Assembly: GCA_963663605.2 (NCBI GenBank)
Contig: CAXXVF010000002.1
Coordinates: 1,984,001-2,048,000, forward strand
Direction of reading: 5' to 3'
Length of the DNA: 64,000 bases
Source: Sporobacter sp963663605
GTDB lineage: Bacteria > Bacillota > Clostridia > Oscillospirales > Oscillospiraceae
In this document: piece after piece, positions 1-12,607 of the stretch
How positions within the stretch are numbered: the first letter of the stretch is position 1
Layout: every line of letters begins with the position of its first letter
Translations under genes and position numbers: made by a program
The notes under the pieces: generated by a model
The model's input: the letters and a program-made list of their open reading frames with translations, nothing else
Database searches by the model: none
What the model was told of the DNA's origin: nothing

Positions 1-274
1 AATAACGATTTTAACCAATATGTTATCCAATTTCCTTTTTTACACCTCTGATTGATTTGCTGATCGCTTTGCGTTAGCAATAATTTGATTTTTGTTTTTT
101 GTTGATTTTGTATTTTTTACATGTTTTCAGTAAATATACTGTCCGTACATTTGATTTCGCGCTGCCGCCGTACTGCTGATTAATATCCTGCTGCACTTCC
201 ATATTAAAAAAAGCAAATCCCTGCCGTATAGCAGGGCTTCGCCTCTTTGCGATTCGCCTCTTTGCGAACGGTAT
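1..274. other. Region downstream of the rRNA operon, no gene seen
   Basis: AT-rich stretch beyond the 3' end of the minus-strand rRNA operon. An open frame running through it into 5S is an rRNA shadow with no ribosome binding site. A 15-base unit (ttcgcctctttgcga) is directly repeated near 238-265, just beyond the terminator hairpin. Nothing else is recognised. Confidence 0.5.
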
Positions 275-308
275 AAAGAGAACGAACGCTTTCGCTTTCG
301 TTCTCTTT
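275..308 (-). terminator. Likely rRNA operon terminator hairpin
   Basis: A 12-bp inverted repeat (275-286 with 297-308, aaagagaacgaa and its complement) lies about 10 bases beyond the 3' end of 5S rRNA on the minus strand. The T-run after it is weak, so its role is inferred mainly from position at the operon end. Confidence 0.5.
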
Positions 309-316
309 TCTTTGTG

Positions 317-431
<115 letters not shown>

Positions 432-518
432 TATGTAATCGGTATTTCAAACCGAATACTACACCATTATGCTTTCTTTGTCAAGGAACGTTTTCAAGGA
501 GTTTTTGCTTAAATAAAA

Positions 519-590
519 TGACCCGTAGGAGAGTCGAACTCCTGTTTGCGGCGTGAGAGGCCGCCGTCTTGACCACTTGACCAACGGGCC
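519..590 (-). tRNA. tRNA-Glu (anticodon CTC)
   Basis: Minus-strand cloverleaf. The acceptor stem GGCCCGT pairs with ACGGGTC (one G-T). The anticodon stem GCGGC/GCCGC encloses loop CTCTCAC, giving anticodon CTC for the GAG codon. The T-arm reads GTTCGACTC. No CCA is encoded. It lies between tRNA-Lys and 5S. Confidence 0.9.
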
Positions 591-596
591 GTGCGT

Positions 597-708
597 CGTC
601 GCAAACTTCGCTTCATTTCTTCCGCCTTACGGCGAAAATCCATTCCGCTTCGTTGCTCCTCCTTTTCGATTCAAACCCGTTTCACTGGGCTTTGAATCGA
701 GACGCGCG
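597..708. repeat. rRNA-operon spacer repeat, copy A
   Basis: About 110 bases closely similar to 3901-4010. Both copies hold a 'cgccttacggcg' palindrome, a shared 'gaaaatccattccgctt' block and a hairpin formed by 'caaaccc' and 'gggctttg'. Copy A lies between tRNA-Lys and tRNA-Glu. It has no coding potential and looks like an intergenic palindromic repeat or an RNA-processing element. Confidence 0.65.
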
Positions 709-722
709 TGGGTTTTAATTAC

Positions 723-749
723 CCATTGGGGTGTATCACACCCCAATGG
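723..749. repeat. Perfect 12-bp inverted repeat after tRNA-Lys
   Basis: 723-734 and 738-749 are exact complements around a 3-base loop. The hairpin starts immediately beyond the encoded CCA of tRNA-Lys on the minus strand, so it could guide 3' processing of the tRNA from the rRNA precursor (inference). Confidence 0.6.
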
Positions 750-751
750 TG

Positions 752-827
752 TGGTACACCTTCAGGGACTCGAACCCTGGACACCCTGATTAAGAGTCAG
801 GTGCTCTACCAGCTGAGCTAAAGGTGC
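752..827 (-). tRNA. tRNA-Lys (anticodon CTT)
   Basis: Minus-strand cloverleaf. Acceptor GCACCTT pairs with AAGGTGT, the D-arm contains AGCTCAGCTGGTAGAGC, the anticodon stem CCTGA/TCAGG holds loop CTCTTAA (anticodon CTT), and the T-arm has GGTTCGAGTCC. CCA is encoded. It sits between 23S and tRNA-Glu. Confidence 0.93.
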
Positions 828-917
828 TCATTTACATAACCATATATGCATCTCTGCACCTTCAAAACCGAACAATGACTTCCTGTAACGTCCCTCAAGG
901 CTTTTGCCTGCATTTTT

Positions 918-5915
<4,998 letters not shown>

Positions 5916-6173
5916 AATGGTATCTAAATCAAGCCGAAGCCTGAAGAAAATCGTCATTCATTGATTGCTAATTCTAGCTTCTCAAAGTTATTTTTATAGT
6001 TAGCCCCACGGTCGCTGACAACGCCGAGAGCCAACTTAAGGTCCCTTTTCTTGGTGCGTTCTTTCGCTTACATTGTTTAATTTACAAGGTACACAACAGG
6101 CTCCCTCAGAAGTCTGTCACAAGCTCACTTCGCTTCCGCTCCGTTCGCTTTCCGCCTTTGCTGGCGGACTTTA

Positions 6174-6202
6174 AGAATACCATACACAGCATCCATTGTC
6201 AA
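6174..6202 (-). promoter_or_regulatory. rRNA operon promoter
   Basis: On the minus strand TTGACA (6202-6197), a 17-base spacer and TATTCT (6179-6174) form a near-consensus sigma-A promoter, about 260 bases upstream of 16S. It is the only strong promoter seen in the leader. The rest of the leader (5916-6173) is non-coding. Confidence 0.75.
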
Positions 6203-6335
6203 GCTTTAATTTCACTTTCTATTCATGAAATCTCTTCCTGAATTAGTCCGCCGTACCAGGCCTCCCGCATCCTCTCTTGAAGACGCTCCGTTAATATACC
6301 ACTTGCCCTACCCTATGTCAACCCCTTTTTTACCC

Positions 6336-6395
6336 TTTCTTATCTCCTTTTTTATCTCCTTTCTTATCTCCTTTCTTATCTCCTTTTTTATATCC
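6336..6395. repeat. Five 12-bp tandem repeats (tttcttatctcc)
   Basis: Units at 6336, 6348, 6360, 6372 and 6384 follow the pattern tt[t/c]ttatctcc with small changes. They lie between the rRNA promoter and metA, within about 360 bases (6203-6560) that otherwise hold no recognisable gene. A frame through them codes a low-complexity F/I/S/L string and is not credible as a gene. Confidence 0.8.
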
Positions 6396-6560
6396 CTTTT
6401 CAGCAATCAAAAAGATACCGCTTATCAGGCCGGATATCCCATATTGCTTTTCGGACATGTATACAATATAATAAATCACGATCAGCTTTATTATTAACAA
6501 AAAAAGCCGACGTATGTCGTCTTCAGTATATTATTATCATTTATTATAAGGAGCAAGGCT

Positions 6561-7481
6561 ATGCCGATTAAAATCGCGGATTCGCTTCCGGCAAAAGATG
6601 TCCTGGAAAACGAAAACATATTCGTCATAACGGAATGCCGGGCCATGCACCAGGACATACGACCGCTGAAGCTTCTGATCCTTAACCTCATGCCGACAAA
6701 AATTCTAACGGAAACGCAGCTTCTCAGAAAGCTTTCAAATACGCCGCTTCAGATCGAAATAGAGTTTTTACAGACAATCAGCCATGAACATAAAAATGCC
6801 GACCCGGAGCATCTGGCGTCTTTTTATACGTCGTTTGAAGAAATCAAACACCGTCACTTTGACGGCATGATCATAACGGGCGCGCCGGTGGAGAATCTCG
6901 ATTTTGAGGCCGTCGATTACTGGCCGGAACTCTGCCGGATCATGGAATGGACGTCGCACAACGTCCATTCAACGCTTCATATCTGCTGGGGCGCTCAGGC
7001 CGGGCTTTATTTCCATTACGGCATCGACAAGTTCCAGCTGCCCAAGAAAATGTCCGGCATCTTCCGGCATACGGTATTAAAGCCGCAATCGCCGTTTTTC
7101 CGCGGCTTCGACGATGCGTTTAATATGCCGCACTCGCGATATACGGGGGTTTTAGAAAAGGATATCTTGCAAGTCCCGGAACTCGAACTGATGTCCGTCT
7201 CTGATGAAGCCGGTGTTTTTGCAGTCAAATCGGAAGACAGCCGACGTTTTTTTATTACGGGACATCCGGAATATGACGCGGATACGCTGGCGCTGGAATA
7301 TGCGCGTGACATCGAAAAAGGGCTTGACGTCGACGTCCCGAAAAACTACTTCCCCAATGACGATCCGACCGTACTGCCTATCGTGTCCTGGCGGGCACAC
7401 GCACAGCTTTTGTATACCAACTGGCTTAATTACTACGTCTATCAAACAACGCCGTACGACATTGATGAAATTGGCGAGTAA
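6561..7481 (+). CDS. metA: Homoserine O-acyltransferase, probably acetyl-CoA-using (MetA)
   Basis: Transfers an acyl group to the hydroxyl of homoserine, the committed step of methionine synthesis, in the cytoplasm. 306 aa, full length for the family. The catalytic cysteine is C142 in HICWGAQAG. Residue 111 is Glu (TGAPVEN). In this family Glu at 111 goes with acetyl-CoA and Gly (E. coli) with succinyl-CoA, so the product is probably O-acetylhomoserine. The start is supported by AAGGAG eight bases upstream. It stands alone between the rRNA operon and an IS element; no methionine riboswitch was recognised upstream. Confidence 0.93.
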   Translation: MPIKIADSLPAKDVLENENIFVITECRAMHQDIRPLKLLILNLMPTKILTETQLLRKLSNTPLQIEIEFLQTISHEHKNADPEHLASFYTSFEEIKHRHFDGMIITGAPVENLDFEAVDYWPELCRIMEWTSHNVHSTLHICWGAQAGLYFHYGIDKFQLPKKMSGIFRHTVLKPQSPFFRGFDDAFNMPHSRYTGVLEKDILQVPELELMSVSDEAGVFAVKSEDSRRFFITGHPEYDADTLALEYARDIEKGLDVDVPKNYFPNDDPTVLPIVSWRAHAQLLYTNWLNYYVYQTTPYDIDEIGE

Positions 7482-7555
7482 CGCATTCATATAAAATAAA
7501 CAAGCGGACTGCACCGCCATTTGTCCGGCCCCGCTAAAAACGGACACTGCATGAA

Positions 7556-7599
7556 AAAGGCCTCCTGTCGTAGGATAGCAACTACGACAGGAGGCCTTT
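7556..7599 (-). terminator. Perfect 18-bp hairpin terminator between metA and IS element
   Basis: 7556-7573 and 7582-7599 are exact complements around an 8-base loop. On the minus strand the hairpin is followed by TTTTT, giving an intrinsic terminator for transcripts leaving the IS element. On the plus strand only three T follow, so termination of metA here is less certain. Confidence 0.75.
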
Positions 7600-7617
7600 C
7601 ACATGCCAAGAAAAATC

Positions 7618-8330
7618 AAAACCACTAGTGAAACTAGTGGTATGCACAAGCCCTAGAAGGGCATGGTACCGGCAAACGTCTCAAGACGTACCGAATTGTC
7701 CGCCAACCGCATCATTTTTACAGGCCGCCGCTAAAGCGGCCTGTTTTTTTGCCTATGTATTCTTGCTACCCGTGAACGGGTCTATGTATTCCTTCATTGT
7801 TATCTGGTCGCTGGCAATGTCCTCTTGGAGCTGGTTTTTGATGTATTCCTTTATCGCCTTTTTGTTGCGGCCTACCGTGTCCACATAGTAGCCTCGACAC
7901 CAGAAATGCCGGTTCCCGTACTTGTACTTCAGGTTCGCATGCCTGTCGAATATCATCAGACTACTCTTCCCTTTCAGGTATCCCATGAACTGCGCTACAC
8001 TCAACTTCGGCGGTATCGTCACCAACATATGTATATGGTCGCTACATGCATTTGCTTCAATTATATTTACCCCCTTTTGCCCACATAGTTTTCGCAGTAT
8101 TTCTCCAATGTCTTTTTTTATCTTCCCATATATTGCTTTCCGTCTATACTTCGGCGCAAATACTATATGATATTGGCATCGCCACTTTGAATGTGATAAA
8201 CTTTGTATGTCGTTCATGCGACAAAACCTCCTTTTGCTCCAGATGCGGTTGGCAGACCACATCTATTCTAGCAAAAGGAGGTTTTCTTGCATCTAAAGAT
8301 TTTTTATCCTCACCGGCAGAGCCGGTGGTT
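7618..8330 (-). mobile_element. IS200/IS605-type element carrying only tnpA (copy 1)
   Basis: A Y1 transposase gene is flanked by subterminal hairpins rather than inverted repeats: ccactagt/actagtgg at 7619-7637, agccct-agaagggc just inside, and caccggc-aga-gccggtg at 8311-8327. A hairpin plus T-run (caggccgc/gcggcctg then ttttttt, about 7720-7750) reads as a plus-strand terminator that would block transcription entering the element. Boundaries are estimates. The architecture is shared with the element at 45410-46141. Confidence 0.75.
7753..8217 (-). CDS. tnpA: IS200-family Y1 transposase TnpA (copy 1)
   Basis: Single-strand transposase of the HUH/Y1 family, which cuts and rejoins DNA at hairpin ends through one catalytic tyrosine. 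154 aa from the ATG at 8217, chosen because AAAGGAGG lies about nine bases upstream; a longer frame has no such site. The HUH motif is HIHML and the tyrosine region is GYYVDTVGRNKKAI. It ends PFTGSKNT, identical to copy 2 (45544-46014), and the two proteins look roughly 80% identical. Full length, apparently intact. Confidence 0.92.
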   Translation of the reverse strand: MNDIQSLSHSKWRCQYHIVFAPKYRRKAIYGKIKKDIGEILRKLCGQKGVNIIEANACSDHIHMLVTIPPKLSVAQFMGYLKGKSSLMIFDRHANLKYKYGNRHFWCRGYYVDTVGRNKKAIKEYIKNQLQEDIASDQITMKEYIDPFTGSKNT

Positions 8331-8356
8331 ATCTTCACTAAAGCTTTTTAAAACAA

Positions 8357-8387
8357 GCCTGACGCCGCTTGAAAAGCGGCGTCAGGC
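8357..8387 (-). terminator. Terminator of the transhydroxylase-like operon
   Basis: gcctgacgccgctt and its exact complement with a short loop, followed on the minus strand by ttgtttt. It begins about 55 bases beyond the stop of the ferredoxin-subunit gene at 8443. Confidence 0.7.
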
Positions 8388-8442
8388 TGCGTAATTTTAA
8401 AATATTCTGCGGTAGCCCCTCTTTTGAATCCAGGTTAATCGG

Positions 8443-9264
8443 CTAGGTAAGAGAGATATCCCCCAAATTGATATCGGCTTCGGTGGTATCAAGGTCGTCC
8501 ATGACCTTTACCTTATCGCCTGTTTTGATCTCCAGCTTGAACTTGCTTTCCCCGAGATCTTCAAACCAGAAATCGCCGTAATTGTCGGTGGCGGCGGTAT
8601 ATTTCTTGCCGCCCGCATCGGTGAGGGTACAGGCAGCGCCGATAATGACCTCTTCCTCCACAGGATCGTACACCGTGCCCGCGATAAACTTCTTGGGTAC
8701 GTTCAGGTAGTAGACCCTGGGCTGCACCGTCTCTTTTAGTTCCGGCTTCCACACTTCGGCGCCGGCGATGAGTTCCTTAGCGTCGTCCTCATCCATGAAC
8801 TTAAGGGCCAGCGTCGGACAGGCGTCCACACATCTGGGCTCGGACCAGCCGTTATCCAAAAGGTGCGCGCAGCCCGTGCATTTCTGTGCGATGTTCAGAT
8901 CCTCGTTGAAGTAGATCACGCCGTAAGGGCAGGCGTCAACGCAGTTCCTGCAGCCGGTGCACTTCTCAGGGTTAACGATGACAAGGCCGTCTTCCCTCTT
9001 GTAGATGGCGCCCTCGACCGGGCAGGAATCCATACAGGGAGCGTTGTCGCAATGCATGCACAGGTGCGGACGGTAGGACACCTTCACCTTGGGCACGCTG
9101 CCGCGCACCTTTTCGTCCAGCTTCAGCCAGAACTGTCCGACCTCGGGCTGCGGTTTGGCGATCGGGCTCCAGTCATTGCCCACATGCTCGTCCTTGCAGA
9201 CGAACTGGCAGGCGTAACAGCCGTTGCATATGGACAGATCGACGACGAATACCTTTTTGCTCAT
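8443..9264 (-). CDS. Transhydroxylase-like molybdenum enzyme, four-cluster iron-sulfur subunit
   Basis: Electron-transfer subunit of a DMSO-reductase-superfamily enzyme. 273 aa from an ATG overlapping the large-subunit stop (TAATG), with GGAGG upstream. The N-terminal ferredoxin half carries sixteen cysteines in four groups: C13/16/19/23, C69/72/77/81, C102/105/108/112 and C129/132/145/149, enough for four [4Fe-4S] clusters. Residues from about 200 to the end form a beta-rich domain (GTVYDPVEEEVIIGA..., NYGDFWFEDL) like the transthyretin/Ig-type domain of pyrogallol transhydroxylase beta. Unlike true transhydroxylase beta it has not lost a cluster, so net electron transfer is plausible. Substrate unknown. 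Confidence 0.85.
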   Translation of the reverse strand: MSKKVFVVDLSICNGCYACQFVCKDEHVGNDWSPIAKPQPEVGQFWLKLDEKVRGSVPKVKVSYRPHLCMHCDNAPCMDSCPVEGAIYKREDGLVIVNPEKCTGCRNCVDACPYGVIYFNEDLNIAQKCTGCAHLLDNGWSEPRCVDACPTLALKFMDEDDAKELIAGAEVWKPELKETVQPRVYYLNVPKKFIAGTVYDPVEEEVIIGAACTLTDAGGKKYTAATDNYGDFWFEDLGESKFKLEIKTGDKVKVMDDLDTTEADINLGDISLT

Positions 9265-11942
9265 TATTTGCTCCCTCCTTCGATCCAAGCGTTGAACCGC
9301 AATCCGGAAGCCGAGTCGTATTCACGCGCGAAGGGCTCGGGATATTCTCTCATCCACTTGTCCATCTGTTCCATACTGACCCGCTCCACCTCGACCAGAA
9401 AAGCTGTGGTAGCCTGGCCGGCCGCGTGCTTGGATGTCAGTCCTTCCGGCGTTATCGTGTTGATCGCGCCGCCGCGGTCCAGTTTACCCGGGATGATGTA
9501 GTCGGTCCGGGCGCCGTGGTCGATGGAAACGGCTCCCTGCATGACCCGCTCAAACACCAGGGCCCCGCACAGCACGCTGCCGCGCTCATTATACACCCGT
9601 ACGATGTCCCCGTCCTTTATTCCTCTGGCGGCGGCGTCTTGGGGATTGATCCAGCACGGCTCGTAATGATACCCGTCGAATCCTTTGACCTTGCCGGTCC
9701 TTGCTTCCTTGCTCCATGGTATATCGTCCGCCTGCGCATGGACACGCCATCTGCCGTGGTTGGAGAGGACCAGAAGCGGGTAGGCCTGTGCTCTCTTGCT
9801 CGAGATGCGTTCGTCGTGCGTAACGCCCTTCTCGATCCACTGCGGATACGCCGGACGTTCCTTGTCGTCGGGGAAGGCCTTATCCAGACTCTCGGAATAG
9901 AACTCCAGCTTTCCTGTGGGTGTGGGAAGCGGGTTCTTTTCAGGATCAATGTAGAAATCGTAGAGACCGGCAGGCCACTTCTCCCAATCCTCGGAGACCG
10001 GAAGCACCATGTAGTCCTTCTCTTTGAATTCCTCCCAGGGAACGACCTGGTCAAACCGCATCCCCTCGTAGGTCGCTTTGATGAGTTCGTCGACCGTGTA
10101 GCCTTCGGTGACCTCTTTTTCCATATCAAGCTTCTTGGCAACCTCGACGATGACCTCGAAATCGCTCTTCGATTCGCCGACAGGCTCGATTGCTTTTTTC
10201 ATGTACAGGACGCTCTGGAAGCTGTCGCCGTCGCGGAGGCAGGGTGAGATATCGTCCACCTCAAGCGTGGTGTTGGAGGGCAGAATGATGTCCGCAAAGA
10301 GGCAGTCGTTCTCCAGCCACGGGTGCTGCGCCACGATGCACTCGATCTTGGGGTTGCGCGAATCCAGGGCAATGTCGTTGCCGCAATTCCAGCAGGTCTG
10401 ACGGCAGGGCGTATCCGTCCACATCATGTGGATCTCCGTGCCGCCCTCTTCCTTCGGGATGGGGTAGGTGTATTTCTTGTACTGGTCGGAGGTTTCTTCC
10501 TCGTGGCCGCCGGTACCCCAGAAGTCTACGCTCCCCTCCCGTATAGCTTTCTCGATAAGGGTCTTTGGGATCATCTGTTTGCCCCAGGCGGTCGGCGTGC
10601 CGCGGTGCGGCTTTAGTATTCGCTCGCCGGCCGCCGTGCCGACCAGCTTATCAAAGGTTCCCATATGGTCTTTGCCGCCGGCCATGATGTTCTTAGGCAT
10701 GCCGGTGTAAGCGATCTGCGCCTGATGTACGCCCGGTTTGCCCAGACCCTGCATGCCAAGAAGCACGCACTCCAGCCGGGCAGGTTCATGCGAGTAGGGA
10801 CCGCGTGCCATGCCGCCGGCAAAGTAATGGCCGATGGTTACGGTCTGCTGCGCCCAGTCCCTGGCCAGAGCCTTGATGGTCCAGGCCGGAACGCCGCATT
10901 TTTGGGAAGCCCATTTAGGCGTCTTGGGAACGCCGTCCACTTCGCCGAGCACGTAAGCTTCCATCTTGTCGAATCCGACCGTGTGGGTAGCAACGTACTC
11001 TTTATCATATAACCCCTCGGTGACCCACATATAGATGATAGCCAGCTGCATTGCCGCATCTGTATTGGGCCAAATCGGAATCCATTTGTTGGCGTGAATG
11101 GCTGCCGAATAGTTGAGGTCCGGGCATATGTAGACCTGCTTGATGCCGGCCTGCGACCAGAAGTATAACAGGCGGCTGGCCAGCTGTCCGCGGAAGCCCC
11201 AGTGGGTGGTCTCGGGGTCGCCGCCCCATACCAGGACCATATCGCTGTTTTCGGAGATGTCTTTAACCACGTTGTCGGCGGGGGCCATCATGCCGATAAA
11301 GCCCTTGCCCCACACGTGCTTGGCGCCCCAGTACCAGCCTTCCCAGCTGTCGGGGTTCCTGATCTGCTGCGTAAAGCCGCCCATCTTGTCGAAAAGCAGC
11401 GTGCTGCAGCCATGGGGCGCATGGATCATCTTGCATTCCCCGTGTCCGTCGCCCTGTACCAGGATGGAAAGCGGTCCGTACTCTTTGTGGACACGTTTGA
11501 TTTCGGCTGCCAGGATGTCCGTGGCTTCGTCCCAGGATATGCGGACGTACTTGCTTTTGCCCCGGTTCTGCGTATTGCGCTCGCCGTTAGGGTCCCAGTC
11601 GACGCGTTTAAGCGGATACTTGATGCGGTTTGGCGAGTAGGTCCTCTTCTTGTACGCCAGACTCCAGGGGGCCGGCACCGATTTCTTGAGCGGTTCGAAT
11701 GTTTTACCGTTGCGTTCAATCTTCCAGGGGTTGAAGGAGTCGAAATCATACTTCGAATCCCAATGTAGCGGTCTGATTCGGACGACTTTCCCGTCCTTGA
11801 CGTCAACAGCGCAGGGCGAAGCACCGAAGATGCCTCCGCTGAGACCCAGCGCTTTAATGACGGTCTTGTCTGCTCCCACAGCCGGCGGGGCCTTGCCGGG
11901 GGATACTTTGGTTTTTGCTATTACCTTTTCGCTTGATGGCAC
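9264..11942 (-). CDS. Molybdopterin oxidoreductase, transhydroxylase-like large subunit
   Basis: 892-aa catalytic subunit of the bis-MGD molybdenum enzyme family. There is no twin-arginine signal and no N-terminal Cx2Cx3C cluster motif, as in the cytoplasmic pyrogallol transhydroxylase. The Mo-site block NPDSWEGWYWG is kept, and a His of VQGDGHGEC matches the active-site His of transhydroxylase. The tyrosine block (PGYAEGG in the second enzyme of this window) is not conserved, so the reaction is probably different. GTG start with AGGAGG eight bases upstream. It overlaps its iron-sulfur subunit by one base. A reductase, hydroxylase or transhydroxylase acting on a phenolic compound is likely; the substrate cannot be read from sequence. 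Confidence 0.85.
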   Translation of the reverse strand: MPSSEKVIAKTKVSPGKAPPAVGADKTVIKALGLSGGIFGASPCAVDVKDGKVVRIRPLHWDSKYDFDSFNPWKIERNGKTFEPLKKSVPAPWSLAYKKRTYSPNRIKYPLKRVDWDPNGERNTQNRGKSKYVRISWDEATDILAAEIKRVHKEYGPLSILVQGDGHGECKMIHAPHGCSTLLFDKMGGFTQQIRNPDSWEGWYWGAKHVWGKGFIGMMAPADNVVKDISENSDMVLVWGGDPETTHWGFRGQLASRLLYFWSQAGIKQVYICPDLNYSAAIHANKWIPIWPNTDAAMQLAIIYMWVTEGLYDKEYVATHTVGFDKMEAYVLGEVDGVPKTPKWASQKCGVPAWTIKALARDWAQQTVTIGHYFAGGMARGPYSHEPARLECVLLGMQGLGKPGVHQAQIAYTGMPKNIMAGGKDHMGTFDKLVGTAAGERILKPHRGTPTAWGKQMIPKTLIEKAIREGSVDFWGTGGHEEETSDQYKKYTYPIPKEEGGTEIHMMWTDTPCRQTCWNCGNDIALDSRNPKIECIVAQHPWLENDCLFADIILPSNTTLEVDDISPCLRDGDSFQSVLYMKKAIEPVGESKSDFEVIVEVAKKLDMEKEVTEGYTVDELIKATYEGMRFDQVVPWEEFKEKDYMVLPVSEDWEKWPAGLYDFYIDPEKNPLPTPTGKLEFYSESLDKAFPDDKERPAYPQWIEKGVTHDERISSKRAQAYPLLVLSNHGRWRVHAQADDIPWSKEARTGKVKGFDGYHYEPCWINPQDAAARGIKDGDIVRVYNERGSVLCGALVFERVMQGAVSIDHGARTDYIIPGKLDRGGAINTITPEGLTSKHAAGQATTAFLVEVERVSMEQMDKWMREYPEPFAREYDSASGLRFNAWIEGGSK

Positions 11943-12351
11943 TTGACTGCCTCCTCTTCTAGAATTATTTAGGTAATATGCCGGGGTTTAACCTCCTTTG
12001 TCTTTATTATTCATACAATTTGGAATGCTGAATCAGGTATCGCTGTATATCCCTTATTGGGGTTGTCGAACTTAATCGGCATCATGCGGACAATTTATTT
12101 TATACAACTATAAAAGCCGTATATATTCAGTTTTATTTTCTATTATTTACTTCCTTTCTTTCGGTATTTATCTTTTTTGTTTATTATATAGCCGGGTTTT
12201 CCATAAGGGAAATTAATAATATTTTTTGCGACGATAAATTATGTTTATCGCCGCACCGAACATTCGAACACTAATACAGATAAAATGTAGTTTTACACAT
12301 TCTGCATCCCCGTACTGTTTTTTTGTTTTCTATACAACAGTAATTTTTATG
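11943..12351. other. Divergent intergenic region, upper part
   Basis: AT-rich, about 400 bases between the minus-strand molybdenum enzyme operon and the plus-strand liv operon. It must hold the promoter of the former, but no clear -35/-10 or known riboswitch was recognised. No protein-coding potential seen. Confidence 0.4.
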
Positions 12352-12380
12352 TTGCTATTGTTCCATTTCTATGATAGAAT
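12352..12380 (+). promoter_or_regulatory. Possible promoter of the liv operon
   Basis: TTGCTA (12352), a 17-base spacer and TAGAAT (12375) with an upstream extended TATGA form a plausible sigma-A promoter. It precedes the 24-bp direct repeat and the binding-protein gene. Confidence 0.35.
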
Positions 12381-12397
12381 TTTTACACTTTAAAGAA

Positions 12398-12444
12398 GCA
12401 GTGATTTTACTTGTTAAAGATGCAGTGATTTTACTTGTTAAAGA
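12398..12444 (+). repeat. Two tandem 24-bp repeats in the liv leader
   Basis: gcagtgattttacttgttaa and three further bases (12398-12420) are repeated exactly at 12422-12444. The repeats lie in the untranslated leader and could be a regulator-binding or leader element (inference). Confidence 0.7.
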
Positions 12445-12607
12445 GACGAAGGATGCACAGAAAGAATGCAGGAGGATAATCAGCAGTCGAATTTTGACTA
12501 GCCAAAGCGCAGGATATAAATGCATATTTTACTTTTTCCAGTTTAAGCTGATCGCTCGATCAGCAAAAAATATGAAAACTAATAATATAAGGAGAAGGAA
12601 GAGTTTT

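Noticed and set aside
6336..6395. Possible CRISPR array
   Set aside because: Units of 12 bp are contiguous without spacers; no cas genes in the window.
6225..6497. 90-aa frame with FLISFLISF repeats
   Set aside because: It is produced by the 12-bp tandem repeat; no ribosome binding site and no protein-like composition.
6203..6560. SAM or other methionine riboswitch upstream of metA
   Set aside because: No conserved SAM-box elements could be found in the leader.
12371..12607. N-terminal extension of the LivJ-type protein
   Set aside because: The extension translates the leader repeat (LLVKDAVILLVK) and precedes a clear lipoprotein signal with its own SD at 12608.
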